Below, piece by piece: positions 6,326 to 13,389 of a DNA stretch of 15,876 bases. Position numbers and translations under genes: made by a program. The DNA is from Thermoleophilia bacterium. Lineage in GTDB: Bacteria; Actinomycetota; Thermoleophilia; Miltoncostaeales; Miltoncostaeaceae. Below the pieces are notes generated by a model. It had not been told where the DNA came from. It worked only from the letters and a program-made list of their open reading frames with translations, and did not search any database. Position 1 is the stretch's first letter; each line of letters begins with the position of its first letter. The DNA lies in contig JADGPH010000122.1 in the NCBI GenBank assembly GCA_017882555.1, positions 1 to 15,876 of the forward strand, in the 5' to 3' direction.

Positions 6326-7113
6326 GCCCTTACCTCCTGGGGTACCGAACTCAGCTCACGCTCGACAACGATTTGCGCCAATTGGCGATACCAGCGGGCG
6401 GCTTGTCCGTGGGGATCGTACGAGAGCACACTGTGGCCGCTCACGGGCGCCTCCGCCAAACGGATCGTCTTTCCGATTCGCACCGGATACACCACATCGC
6501 CGAAGCTCTGGATCAGAACATCGACGGCCTCACGCCCATGCAGGGTGCGCCCGTCGTACATCGTCGGGAGGATGCCGATGATCGCGATCTCGGGATTCAG
6601 ATGCTCACGCACCTGCTCCAAGGTAGCCTGTAATTGCGCCAATCCCCGCAGTGACAGGTACTCGCACTGCACCGGCACGATCACCCCATGCGAGGCGACC
6701 ATCGCATTGATCGTCAACAGGCCTAACGACGGCGGCGTGTCGATCAGGATGACGTCGTATTGGTCCAGGAGCGGTCGCAGCGCCCGCTGCAATGCGCGCT
6801 CACGACCGATGGTTGCCGACAGGGCGAGTTCGGCGCCGGCGAGCTCAATGCCGGCCGGCGCGACATCGATCTCGCGGGCCTGGATCAGGTTGGCCATCGG
6901 CAACTCTCGCACGAGCACGTCGTACATCGTCACCGCCAACTCCTCGACGTCGATGCCCTGGCTCATCGAGAGGTTGCTCTGCGGATCAAGGTCCACTGCG
7001 AGCACGCGATAGCCCATGTCCTTCAGGGCAACACCGAGATTAAGGGTCGTAGTGGTCTTGGCCACGCCACCTTTTTGGTTGGCGAGCGCCAGAACGCGAG
7101 CGGTTCGTGACAT
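6322..7113 (-). CDS. parA: ParA/Soj-family ATPase
   Basis: A 263-aa P-loop ATPase of the ParA/MinD class that dimerises on ATP and binds DNA non-specifically during chromosome or cargo segregation. The deviant Walker A is NQKGGVAKTTTT (12-23, signature Lys14 and P-loop Lys19), switch I is DLDPQSN (41-47) and Walker B is VILIDTPPS (121-129). The later block IRLAEAPVSGHSVL (217-230) is typical of Soj. ATG 7113 gives a family-typical start a few residues before the first strand and has GAGG 8 bases upstream. An in-frame ATG at 7170 with AGAGGA upstream would add 19 residues. No parB gene or parS site is seen nearby. Its stop overlaps the ftsZ start, so this ATPase may position that FtsZ. Confidence 0.88.
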   Translation of the reverse strand: MSRTARVLALANQKGGVAKTTTTLNLGVALKDMGYRVLAVDLDPQSNLSMSQGIDVEELAVTMYDVLVRELPMANLIQAREIDVAPAGIELAGAELALSATIGRERALQRALRPLLDQYDVILIDTPPSLGLLTINAMVASHGVIVPVQCEYLSLRGLAQLQATLEQVREHLNPEIAIIGILPTMYDGRTLHGREAVDVLIQSFGDVVYPVRIGKTIRLAEAPVSGHSVLSYDPHGQAARWYRQLAQIVVERELSSVPQEVRA

Positions 7114-7165
7114 CGATTGCGCCTCGGCCGGACGGCAGGATCCTGGTGTCGGGAATTCGACCTTG

Positions 7166-7171
7166 AGCATA
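7166..7171 (-). promoter_or_regulatory. -10-like box before parA-ftsZ
   Basis: TATGCT on the minus strand (7171 to 7166) is identical to the -10 box of the LON-domain operon. It predicts transcription start near 7159, giving a leader of about 46 bases to ATG 7113. It overlaps the alternative ATG at 7168-7170. No good -35 box is visible. Confidence 0.3.
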
Positions 7172-7209
7172 CGAGTCCTCTCGGCTGGACCGACCGAACC
7201 CGGCCCACC

Positions 7210-7359
7210 TCAGTTGCTCACGACCAACATCCCAACGATCAATGCAATGGACCATAGGCCAAAAACGACCGCACCGAGACTTTGGACGCCCCGCGCGAAC
7301 CCCCGCGTCGCGTGTCGGTCACCGGCGACGCGCGCGTCATAGCCGACCCAACCCGCCAC
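7210..7359 (-). CDS. Small membrane protein, 49 aa (candidate)
   Basis: I do not recognise this protein. The frame runs from GTG 7359 to TGA 7210-7212. It encodes a basic, Arg-rich first half (DARVAGDRHATRGFARG) followed by one clear transmembrane helix (SLGAVVFGLWSIALIVGMLV) and a short tail. Its start overlaps the last 23 bases of the DUF2510 region, and parA follows about 100 bases downstream. The positive-inside rule would put the N-terminus in the cytoplasm. The evidence is the coherent single-helix topology and the fit to the gene order. There is no strong Shine-Dalgarno sequence. Confidence 0.42.
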   Translation of the reverse strand: MAGWVGYDARVAGDRHATRGFARGVQSLGAVVFGLWSIALIVGMLVVSN

Positions 7360-7702
7360 ACATGCACCCCAGGGCCGCGAATGGCGCAATCACCAGGCCG
7401 ACGAGCCCGCAGATCAGGCCGACGAGCGCGAACGGCACCGTCACCCGCGCCTGGGTCCCAGGGGGTCCGGTCGGCCAACCCATCATTACGAGGGTGCCCG
7501 CCGCCCCCAACGCGGTGGCCGCCAGCAACAAATACCATCCGAGTTTGAGCGCGACGGGGACCCCGGAGATCAGCGGCGATCCCGTTCGGCTGGCAATCGC
7601 CATCAGGCCGACCGTCGTCGTGAGCGTCGCACCGGCGATCAGCGCACACAGGCGCACCCAGATATTGGCCAACTCGGCTCCGGCCGCGCCGGCGACAATC
7701 AT
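7337..7702 (-). CDS. C-terminal membrane half of a split DUF2510 protein
   Basis: This open stretch encodes hydrophobic segments with short polar links: GAELANIWVRLCALIAGATL, GWYLLLAATALGAAGTLVMM and ALVGLICGLVGLVIAPFAAL. It lies in the same frame as the DUF2510 gene upstream, separated by a TAG at 7739-7741. The 12 codons between that TAG and ATG 7702 (NGTFVALLVGLA) already form the beginning of a membrane helix, so the ATG would start inside a helix. The simplest reading is that this is the second half of one protein, cut by a nonsense mutation or a base-calling error. An independent short membrane protein starting at 7702 is less likely. Confidence 0.5.
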   Translation of the reverse strand: MIVAGAAGAELANIWVRLCALIAGATLTTTVGLMAIASRTGSPLISGVPVALKLGWYLLLAATALGAAGTLVMMGWPTGPPGTQARVTVPFALVGLICGLVGLVIAPFAALGCMCGGLGRL

Positions 7703-7738
7703 CGCGAGCCCAACGAGGAGTGCGACGAAGGTGCCGTT

Positions 7739-8119
7739 CTACCCCGCCGCCCCGCCAGCGGGCAGGACCTGGCGAGTCAACGGCTGATCGAGGGTCGCCG
7801 CCGCGCACACGCCCCCGCACACCACAAGCCATGATCCGATCCGCGCGACCCATGACCGCGGATACGACGCACGCCACCGCGAAGAAACCGGCGCGAGGGC
7901 GGCCGTCGCGGGCGACCCACCGGCCCGGGATGCCGGGTCCCTTGCCCCGGGGCCGTACTCGGACTCGGTAGACGGTGGTGAGGCGACGTCCTCGTGACGC
8001 AGCGGCGCATGGGTCGTCCGGCCATCCACGTGGACCCAATCGGTCCACCCCGCACCATCCCAATACCGCAGACGCCCACAGGCCGTCGGATCAGTCCACC
8101 ACCCCGCGGGCACGCTCAC
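7739..8119 (-). CDS. DUF2510-domain protein, interrupted by in-frame TAG
   Basis: The first 33 residues contain the DUF2510 signature PAGWWTDPTACGRLRYWDG followed by GWTDWVHVDG. This is a short tryptophan-rich domain commonly found at the cytoplasmic N-terminus of membrane proteins in actinobacteria and relatives; its function is unknown. A Pro/Ser/Ala-rich linker follows, then one hydrophobic helix (WVARIGSWLVVCGGVCAAAT, about 90-109). The frame stops at TAG 7739-7741 after PAGGAAG, then continues open to 7337 with further membrane helices. GTG 8119 is the natural start. The upstream neighbour on the same strand is the response regulator, 79 bases away. Confidence 0.7.
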   Translation of the reverse strand: MSVPAGWWTDPTACGRLRYWDGAGWTDWVHVDGRTTHAPLRHEDVASPPSTESEYGPGARDPASRAGGSPATAALAPVSSRWRASYPRSWVARIGSWLVVCGGVCAAATLDQPLTRQVLPAGGAAG

Positions 8120-8198
8120 CGCGACAGCTCACCCACCACGCGCCGCCGGCGAGGCGCGCAACATCACCTGACGCCCACGGTCAGTCACCCGGAACGGC

Positions 8199-8870
8199 CT
8201 ATGCCGGGGGAAGCTCCAAGCGCCGCTGGCCCGCCCAGGCCGCCGCCTGCGAACGACGCTGGAAGCCGAGCTTGCGCAGCAGCTGGCTGACGTGGTTACG
8301 GACGGTCTTCTCCGACAGGTGCAGAACCTCGCCGATCGCGCGATTGGTGTACCCCTCGGCGATGAGGGCCAACATCCGGCGTTCACGATCGGTCAACCCC
8401 GCAAGCTCCGCTTCGGCCTGCTTGGCCGAGAGTTCGCGGAACTGCGTCAACAATGTGCCGGCGGCTCGAGGGTCGAGCGATGAGTCGCCGGCGGCCGCGT
8501 CGCGGATGGACTGGATCAACCGCTCGGCATCGGCCTGCTTGAGCAGATACCCGCTCGCCCCCGCCATTACGGCTCCGACGATGGCCTCTTCGTCTTGGTA
8601 GGAGGTCAGCATCACCACGCGGATATCGGGATTGTCGGCCTTGATGCGCCGACAGGCCTCCACACCGGACCCGTCCGGCAACCGCACGTCCATGAGCACG
8701 ACGTCCGGGCGCGCCTGCACCGCGAGCGCGACGGACTCGGCAACGGTGCCCGCCTCGCCCACCACGCGGAATCCTGAGGCGTTTGCAAGGACGGTCTTGA
8801 GCCCAATGCGCACGACCGCATGGTCATCGACGATCAGAATGCGAATCGCGTCCATCTGACTGGTTGCCAT
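8199..8870 (-). CDS. NarL/LuxR-family response regulator
   Basis: A 223-aa DNA-binding response regulator. The receiver domain has the acidic pair Asp15-Asp16 (ILIVDDHAVV), the phosphoacceptor Asp61 in VVLMDVRLPDG, a conserved Thr/Ser region (VVMLTSYQDEE) and Lys in SGYLLKQADAE. A linker leads to a GerE/LuxR helix-turn-helix (GLTDRERRMLALIAEGYTNR, then AIGEVLHLSEKTVRNHVSQL). The order and spacing match the DosR/DevR and NarL group. The ATG follows directly after the kinase stop (TAG 8871-8873), so the two genes are cotranscribed and probably coupled. An in-frame ATG six codons in (MDAIRIL) is an alternative start. The target genes are unknown. Confidence 0.93.
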   Translation of the reverse strand: MATSQMDAIRILIVDDHAVVRIGLKTVLANASGFRVVGEAGTVAESVALAVQARPDVVLMDVRLPDGSGVEACRRIKADNPDIRVVMLTSYQDEEAIVGAVMAGASGYLLKQADAERLIQSIRDAAAGDSSLDPRAAGTLLTQFRELSAKQAEAELAGLTDRERRMLALIAEGYTNRAIGEVLHLSEKTVRNHVSQLLRKLGFQRRSQAAAWAGQRRLELPPA

Positions 8871-10316
8871 CTAGGGCATCACCTCTGCTGGGAACGGTTG
8901 TGTGAGTGGCGCGGGATCCGGAATGTCGCTGTCGAGCGGGATCGAAACGATGATCCGCGTGCCTGGTGACGAAGGGTCGACGCGTAAGCGTCCACCGAGG
9001 CGACGGGCGCGCTCATGCATATTGCGTAACCCGAAGCCCGAATGCACATCTATCGGCGCACTGATGCCGAAGCCGTTGTCGCTGATCACTAGCTCAATCT
9101 CATCGTGAGCAAACAGGAGGCCAACATCGACTCTGCAACGTCCCGCGTGACGCGTGGCGTTCGAGAGCGCCTCACGCAAGATCTGCTCAAGATGCTTCCC
9201 GGCACCTTGCGGCACGGGCCCTGAGGATGACACGCCGCGGACCTGCACGCGAACCACAAGATCGCTCTCGGCGTCAAATTCGCTACCGAGTTCACGGAGC
9301 CGATCGGCGATTCCGGCGGGTGTATCAGGAGTCTGGGACAGGTCGGTGATGTACGACCGGATGTCGTCGGTGACGTGGTTCAAGTCGGCGACCACACCAC
9401 GGACCTCGCGGCGAATGGGGTCGTCGGCGCTCCGGAGCGCAATCGCCTCCAGGCGAAGCGCGGCGGCGTAGATCGATTGAATCGTGCCGTCATGCAGATC
9501 CCGACGGAAGCGTGCACGCTCTTCGGCGATCGCTCGCGAACGCTCCAGGGCATCGAGCTGGTGCTTGGCCTCGAACTCGAAGATCTCAAGCAGTTTGGCC
9601 GCCAGCACGCACAGCGCCAGACCGGCGAGGCCTTGCAGAACATCCACGGGAATGCCCGTTGCCTGAAACCACCGATCCACGGTGATCAGCCCGGGCGCCC
9701 AGGGAGCCGCATCGACAATCGTCCCGGCAAGGACGGCGTAGCAGACAAGCACACCCGCGGCCGCGGCCGCACATGGTCGGATGCTGGTCATACCCGCAGC
9801 CGACAGCGCCCCGCGCTGACGCCACAACCCGACCGCGGACAACAACGCCCCGGTGAGCAACAGGCACAGACTTGCGACGTTGTCGATCGAGCCCTCCCAC
9901 TGCAACGCGGTCCAGTTGTCCTGGTTGCCGACGATGGTGCCCGCCAGCACGATCGCCCCCCACGTGGCGACCGAGATACCCGTCAGCGCCAGCCGCATGC
10001 GACGAGACAGTTCCAGCAAGCGCAACCCGAACTGCACCATGAACAGGAATGCGGCCGCTTGCAGCAGCCCCCGCACGATCAGCAGGCCGTGGACGTAGCC
10101 GGGGTCCAGGTAACTCTGCTGGATCGGAATGAACACCTTGCCCCAGACCGCAAAGGCATCGGTCACCGCGAACGCCGCCAGCCAGATCAACGCGCTGGTG
10201 AGCACCAGGCGACTCGCGCGGCGGCGCTGCAGCCATACCGCCAGGCCGAGGGCAAAAAACACGAGCCCGTGAGCGAACAAGACAATCGTCTGGTTTTGCG
10301 AGAAAAACTCGTGCAT
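8871..10316 (-). CDS. Membrane sensor histidine kinase (HisKA_3 type)
   Basis: A kinase of about 481 aa for the adjacent regulator. The first 250 residues hold about seven hydrophobic segments (for example IVLFAHGLVFFALGLAVWL, GAIVLAGTIVG, LAGLALCVLAAKLLEI), forming a membrane sensor module I cannot assign to a named family. A short coiled helix (FEAKHQLDALERSRAIAEER) leads into the HisKA_3 domain with FRRDLHDGTIQSI; counting from the TTG one codon upstream, the phospho-His is residue 276. The HATPase domain has REALSNATRHA (N box), ISDNGFGI (G1) and GFGLRNMHERARRLGG. ATG 10316 was chosen because it overlaps the stop of the small upstream frame as TGATG. The ligand is unknown; redox or gas sensing would be a guess. 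Confidence 0.92.
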   Translation of the reverse strand: MHEFFSQNQTIVLFAHGLVFFALGLAVWLQRRRASRLVLTSALIWLAAFAVTDAFAVWGKVFIPIQQSYLDPGYVHGLLIVRGLLQAAAFLFMVQFGLRLLELSRRMRLALTGISVATWGAIVLAGTIVGNQDNWTALQWEGSIDNVASLCLLLTGALLSAVGLWRQRGALSAAGMTSIRPCAAAAAGVLVCYAVLAGTIVDAAPWAPGLITVDRWFQATGIPVDVLQGLAGLALCVLAAKLLEIFEFEAKHQLDALERSRAIAEERARFRRDLHDGTIQSIYAAALRLEAIALRSADDPIRREVRGVVADLNHVTDDIRSYITDLSQTPDTPAGIADRLRELGSEFDAESDLVVRVQVRGVSSSGPVPQGAGKHLEQILREALSNATRHAGRCRVDVGLLFAHDEIELVISDNGFGISAPIDVHSGFGLRNMHERARRLGGRLRVDPSSPGTRIIVSIPLDSDIPDPAPLTQPFPAEVMP

Positions 10317-10393
10317 CAATCGATGCCTCGGAGTCCGCTACGCCGCATGATCAGGGCCGCGAACCCGACGCCGACGGCGATCGGAACGGCCAC
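10316..10393 (-). CDS. Candidate 25-aa membrane peptide coupled to the kinase
   Basis: From GTG 10393 the frame encodes (M)AVPIAVGVGFAALIM then RRSGLRGID, a single short hydrophobic helix followed by a basic tail. The TGA shares its A with the kinase ATG (TGATG). A TTG at 10408 in the same frame would add five residues (MRDQV). I do not recognise it. The tight overlap and membrane character suggest either a real micropeptide acting with the sensor or a leader frame for coupled translation. A chance open frame is possible at this length. Confidence 0.33.
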   Translation of the reverse strand: MAVPIAVGVGFAALIMRRSGLRGID

Positions 10394-10428
10394 GACCTGA
10401 TCTCTCAACGGCCCGATTCACAGTGACG

Positions 10429-10434
10429 AGTGTA
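10429..10434 (-). promoter_or_regulatory. -10-like box upstream of the two-component genes
   Basis: TACACT on the minus strand (10434 to 10429), just after the stop of the 84-aa gene, predicts transcription start near 10422, about 30 bases before the micropeptide frame. No convincing -35 box is seen, so read-through from the upstream gene is an equally good explanation. Confidence 0.3.
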
Positions 10435-10438
10435 CTCG

Positions 10439-10693
10439 CTACTCGCCCAATGCGGCATCGAGCTTGGCCCGCATCGCGGCGATGATGTCCGCATGGGCCG
10501 CGGCAGCAACCCGGTGGTCCTCGAGCACGGCCCGACGATCGAGCGCCGAGAGCGAACTGGTCAGATTGGGGTCCTGCATGATCTCTTCGAGGTGTCGCCC
10601 GGCATCAAGCTGGCCGACCACGTAGTCCACCATCCGCTTGTGCGGTGGCGACTCGCTGCTGAATATCTTGTCAACTTCCTCTTCAATTCCCAT
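10439..10693 (-). CDS. Hypothetical protein, 84 aa, helical
   Basis: I do not recognise this protein. It is almost wholly helical and charged: MGIEEEVDKIFSSESP, then KRMVDYVVGQLDAGRHLEEI, the turn MQDPNLTSSLSAL and a final helix (VAAAAHADIIAAMRAKLDAA). There is no membrane segment or cysteine. ATG 10693 has a G-rich GAGGGG about 9 bases upstream; an in-frame ATG at 10714 would add seven residues. TAGGCT (10742 to 10737) is a plausible -10 box, with start near 10730. It heads the long minus-strand run and lies upstream of the two-component genes. A regulatory or adaptor role is only a guess from size and position. Confidence 0.66.
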   Translation of the reverse strand: MGIEEEVDKIFSSESPPHKRMVDYVVGQLDAGRHLEEIMQDPNLTSSLSALDRRAVLEDHRVAAAAHADIIAAMRAKLDAALGE

Positions 10694-10736
10694 CACGACA
10701 CCCCCCTCGGTCATCGCGCCGCGCGCGCCTGCCCAG

Positions 10737-10742
10737 AGCCTA
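10737..10742 (-). promoter_or_regulatory. -10-like box for the 84-aa gene
   Basis: TAGGCT on the minus strand (10742 to 10737) predicts transcription start near 10730. That is 16 bases before ATG 10714 and 37 before ATG 10693. No -35 box can be made out in this GC-rich stretch. Confidence 0.3.
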
Positions 10743-11016
10743 CCCCAGCCGCGCCGTGGGCCCGGTCGCTCTGCCGGGGCTCCACAGCGGCATCGCGGAC
10801 TCCGGTTGGCCCCGCGCCCGGGCACGCGGTGTCGTCGCACGACTGGAGACCCGCCGTCGGGATCCGCCAGCCGGCCGACGCGTGCATCGACGTTCACCTG
10901 CGACCCGCAACGGGCGACCTCGAGCCGTGCCGTTCGGCACGCCACCACGGGGGTCACTCATCGCTCGCACCAGGCACCGTCGCGCCCCAAGTCACACTGA
11001 CTGGCCCGCGGAGGTG
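10743..11016. other. Divergent intergenic region, no gene seen
   Basis: The gap between the 84-aa gene and hflX is about 336 bases including both promoter regions. Frames open here are arginine-rich and have no coherent domain. One neat hairpin is present: CGTGCCG (10926-10932) and CGGCACG (10935-10941) with a TT loop. It could be an operator or a processing signal. Otherwise I see nothing. Confidence 0.5.
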
Positions 11017-11022
11017 CATTAT
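11017..11022 (+). promoter_or_regulatory. -10 box for hflX, likely leaderless
   Basis: CATTAT at 11017-11022 predicts transcription start near 11029, next to the GTG start at 11030. There is no ribosome binding site between them, so a leaderless transcript is likely. GAGGTG at 11011-11016 is too far from the GTG to act as a Shine-Dalgarno sequence. Confidence 0.4.
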
Positions 11023-11029
11023 CTAGGAC

Positions 11030-12388
11030 GTGGGCAAAGACCGCTACCTCGACCACGGCAAAGACCGCGACATCCAACGCACCTACCGTGGTGGTGCCGA
11101 GCGCGAGCTCGAGCGCGAGACCAGCGTCGCCAAAGGCCCCGAGAAGGCCATTGTGGTCGCATCGGTCGTCCGGCTCGACGAGGATGCCGAAGACTCGATC
11201 CACGAGCTGGTGGAGCTGCTGCGTACCGGCGGCGCCCAAACCGTGGCGCGGATCGTCCAGCAGCGGGTGCGCCCCGATGCGAAGACCTACCTCGGCAAGG
11301 GCAAGCTCGAGGAGCTCCACGAGATGTTCAGCCAATACCGGCCCGATCTCGTGGCGATCAATGGCGAGCTCAGCGCCGGCCAGCAACGCGCACTCGAAGA
11401 CCGTCTGTCGATACGGGTCGTCGATCGCACCGCCGTCATCTTGGACATCTTCGCCCTTCACGCCCGCACCGCCGAGGGCAAGCTCCAGGTGGAGCTCGCA
11501 CAGCTCGCGTATTCGTACCAACGCCAGGAAGGCCTCTGGCAGCACCTCGAGCGCCTGGGTGGTGGGGTTGGGACGCGCGGTCCGGGTGAGAGCCAGCTCG
11601 AATCCGATCGGCGCCTATTGCGCAATCGCATGGCGGTACTCCGGCGTCGGCTTGGTGATCTCGACCGCTCACGCAACATCATGCGCGACCGGCGCCTCGG
11701 GTCCGGGGCACCCCGCGTCGCGCTGGCCGGCTACACCAACGCCGGGAAGTCCAGCCTCATGAACGCGCTCTCCGGGGCAACCGTGTCGGTCAACGACGCG
11801 TTGTTCGAGACGCTCGACCCGACAACGCGGGCCATCGAGGAACGCGGATATCGGATTCTGCTCTCGGACACCGTCGGATTCATTCGCGCCTTGCCCCACC
11901 AGCTGGTCGAAGCCTTCCAATCGACACTGAACGAGGTGCACGACGCCGACCTGATCCTCCACGTCGCCGACGCGTCCGAGCCCGAACATCGGCGCCTGGC
12001 CCAAGCGATTGCCGTCGAGGATGTGCTGGAGGAAATCGGCGCCGGTGCGATCCCGCGCCTACTCGTGCTGAACAAGATCGACCGGATCAGCAACGAGGAT
12101 CGTCAGGCACTGCGCGCCCGTCATCCTGACGCCGTGCTGACCTCCGCGCTCACCGGCGACGGCATTGACGCCCTCCGGGAGCGGCTCACCGAAGTCGCAC
12201 GCGACCGGCTCACACAGTTGGATGTCGTGATCCCGTGGAGCGCCGGTGTCTTGCTGTCGGACGTCTACCGGCTGGGCCGGGACATTAGCGAAGAACAGAC
12301 CGCGACCGGTCTGCATGTCACCGCGATGATGCCGCCCGCGGCCGCGGCCCGCCTCCACACCGCAATTGCCGCACTCACGAGCGAATGA
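11030..12388 (+). CDS. hflX: Ribosome-associated GTPase HflX
   Basis: A 452-aa HflX GTPase, which binds the 50S subunit and can split stalled ribosomes under stress. The N-terminal HflX domain has RPDAKTYLGKGKLEEL (81-96) and ELAQLAYSYQRQEGLW (155-170), then the family block GGVGTRGPGESQLESDRR (178-195), usually GPGETQLE, so a Thr-to-Ser change. The G domain has G1 GYTNAGKSSL (234-243), G3 DTVGFIRALP (280-289), G4 NKID (348-351) and G5 SAL (372-374). GTG 11030 lies at the predicted transcription start. An extra charged N-terminal tail of about 38 residues precedes the domain. The stop overlaps the next ATG as ATGA. Confidence 0.95.
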   Translation: MGKDRYLDHGKDRDIQRTYRGGAERELERETSVAKGPEKAIVVASVVRLDEDAEDSIHELVELLRTGGAQTVARIVQQRVRPDAKTYLGKGKLEELHEMFSQYRPDLVAINGELSAGQQRALEDRLSIRVVDRTAVILDIFALHARTAEGKLQVELAQLAYSYQRQEGLWQHLERLGGGVGTRGPGESQLESDRRLLRNRMAVLRRRLGDLDRSRNIMRDRRLGSGAPRVALAGYTNAGKSSLMNALSGATVSVNDALFETLDPTTRAIEERGYRILLSDTVGFIRALPHQLVEAFQSTLNEVHDADLILHVADASEPEHRRLAQAIAVEDVLEEIGAGAIPRLLVLNKIDRISNEDRQALRARHPDAVLTSALTGDGIDALRERLTEVARDRLTQLDVVIPWSAGVLLSDVYRLGRDISEEQTATGLHVTAMMPPAAAARLHTAIAALTSE

Positions 12389-12651
12389 CCGACGATCAAC
12401 GGATCCTCGACATGCGCAATATCGACCCGGCCATCACGCAGTGGTTGCATGAGGTTGGCATCGATTCCGCCACGCAGTTGCGACGAATCGGCGCGGCGGA
12501 GGCGTACCGCACGATGCGGGCTTGGCGCCCCTGGAGTACTGAGCTGATCATCCTCTGGGCCCTCGAGGGAGCGATCAACGAGGTCGACTGGATCGACGTG
12601 ACCCCCGAGCGGCGCCTCGAACTGCGCCGCGAGGTCGAGGGCGACACCTAG
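12385..12651 (+). CDS. TfoX C-terminal domain protein, 88 aa
   Basis: A small protein made only of the TfoX C-terminal domain (PF04994 type), a helix-hairpin-helix-like fold. The visible pattern is MRNIDPAITQWLHEVGI (10-26), SATQLRRIGAAEAYRTMRAW (28-47) and LIILWALEGAINEVDW (54-69). It ends with PERRLELRREV. In gamma-proteobacteria this domain is part of the competence regulator TfoX/Sxy, but single-domain copies are widespread and of unknown role, perhaps nucleic-acid binding. It lacks the N-terminal TfoX domain. The ATG overlaps the hflX stop as ATGA, so it is translated together with hflX. Confidence 0.8.
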   Translation: MTDDQRILDMRNIDPAITQWLHEVGIDSATQLRRIGAAEAYRTMRAWRPWSTELIILWALEGAINEVDWIDVTPERRLELRREVEGDT

Positions 12652-12755
12652 CGGCACCGCGCATCGGCGCGCTAGTGGATGGTCGGGGAGCGTCCCCGAA
12701 ATCCGTATGGGTACGCACCATCCGGATGGGTGGCGGACGCGGGCGCCGCGCGCCA

Positions 12756-12761
12756 TAGCCT
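12756..12761 (+). promoter_or_regulatory. -10-like box for yyaC
   Basis: TAGCCT at 12756-12761 predicts transcription start near 12768. A GAGGG at 12783-12787 then lies 11 bases before ATG 12799. This supports 12799 over the upstream in-frame ATG at 12679, which would lie before the transcription start. Confidence 0.28.
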
Positions 12762-12798
12762 GCGAATACGCAAGACCGACCCGAGGGCCGCCGTCGAT

Positions 12799-13389
12799 AT
12801 GTCGCACAACATTGATGTCCCGGGAGACGACCCCGCCGCGATGCACACCCTCGCGATGTCGCTCAGCCAGGCCTTGGTCACCCACGGCGCGCCCGAGCGA
12901 CCTGTCGTGTTCGCGTGTATTGGGACCGATCGCTCGACCGGAGATGCCCTCGGGCCCCTGGTCGGGCAATGGCTGATCCGCTCCGGCTACGACGACTCCC
13001 GCGTCATGGGCACCCTGGAGTACCCCCTCCACGCCCTCAATCTGCGTGCACGGCTCGATCCGTTGACCAACGCCGGACAATCGCCGCTGGTCGTCGCCAT
13101 CGACGCCGCACTCGGACCGCGCGGGAGCATTGGGATCATCAGCCTGCGCTCGGGCGGCCTGCGACCCGGGCACGGCGTCGGGAAGTCCCTGCCAGCCATC
13201 GGTGAACTGGCGATTACCGCTACGGTGAACATCGCCTCGGGCGGCTTCGATGCGCACGTACTGCAGAGCACACGCTTGTATGTGGTCCAAAGTCTCGCCA
13301 AGACGATTGGGATCGCCTGCTGCGATGCCATGCATATGACGGAGCGGATCACGTCGATGACCACCCCGGAACCGGCGATCGCCGCATGA
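12799..13389 (+). CDS. yyaC: YyaC-family protein (sporulation-associated, DUF1256)
   Basis: A 196-aa protein matching the YyaC family, known from Bacillus and clostridial endospore formers and related in fold to hydrogenase maturation proteases. The family blocks are clear: FACIGTDRSTGDALGPLVGQ (38-57), GTLEYPLHALNL (71-82), VVAIDAALG (98-106), GHGVGKSLPAIGELAITATV (124-143) and LQSTRLYVVQSLA (155-167). Acidic residues in GTDRSTGD and AIDAALG are candidate active-site residues. ATG 12799 gives a family-like length. The in-frame ATG at 12679 would add 40 residues that look unrelated to the family. The family's molecular function is not established. Its neighbour is an RsbW-like ATPase, while no other sporulation gene is seen here. 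Confidence 0.85.
   Translation: MSHNIDVPGDDPAAMHTLAMSLSQALVTHGAPERPVVFACIGTDRSTGDALGPLVGQWLIRSGYDDSRVMGTLEYPLHALNLRARLDPLTNAGQSPLVVAIDAALGPRGSIGIISLRSGGLRPGHGVGKSLPAIGELAITATVNIASGGFDAHVLQSTRLYVVQSLAKTIGIACCDAMHMTERITSMTTPEPAIAA

Noticed and set aside
7239..8063. A 274-codon minus-strand frame over the DUF2510 region
   Set aside because: It is Arg/Gly-rich in a shifted frame. The DUF2510 signature and the membrane helices belong to the other frame, even though that one contains a TAG.
10743..11016. Frames crossing the intergenic region before hflX
   Set aside because: All are extensions of antisense or out-of-frame reading of neighbouring genes, with no start signals or coherent sequence.
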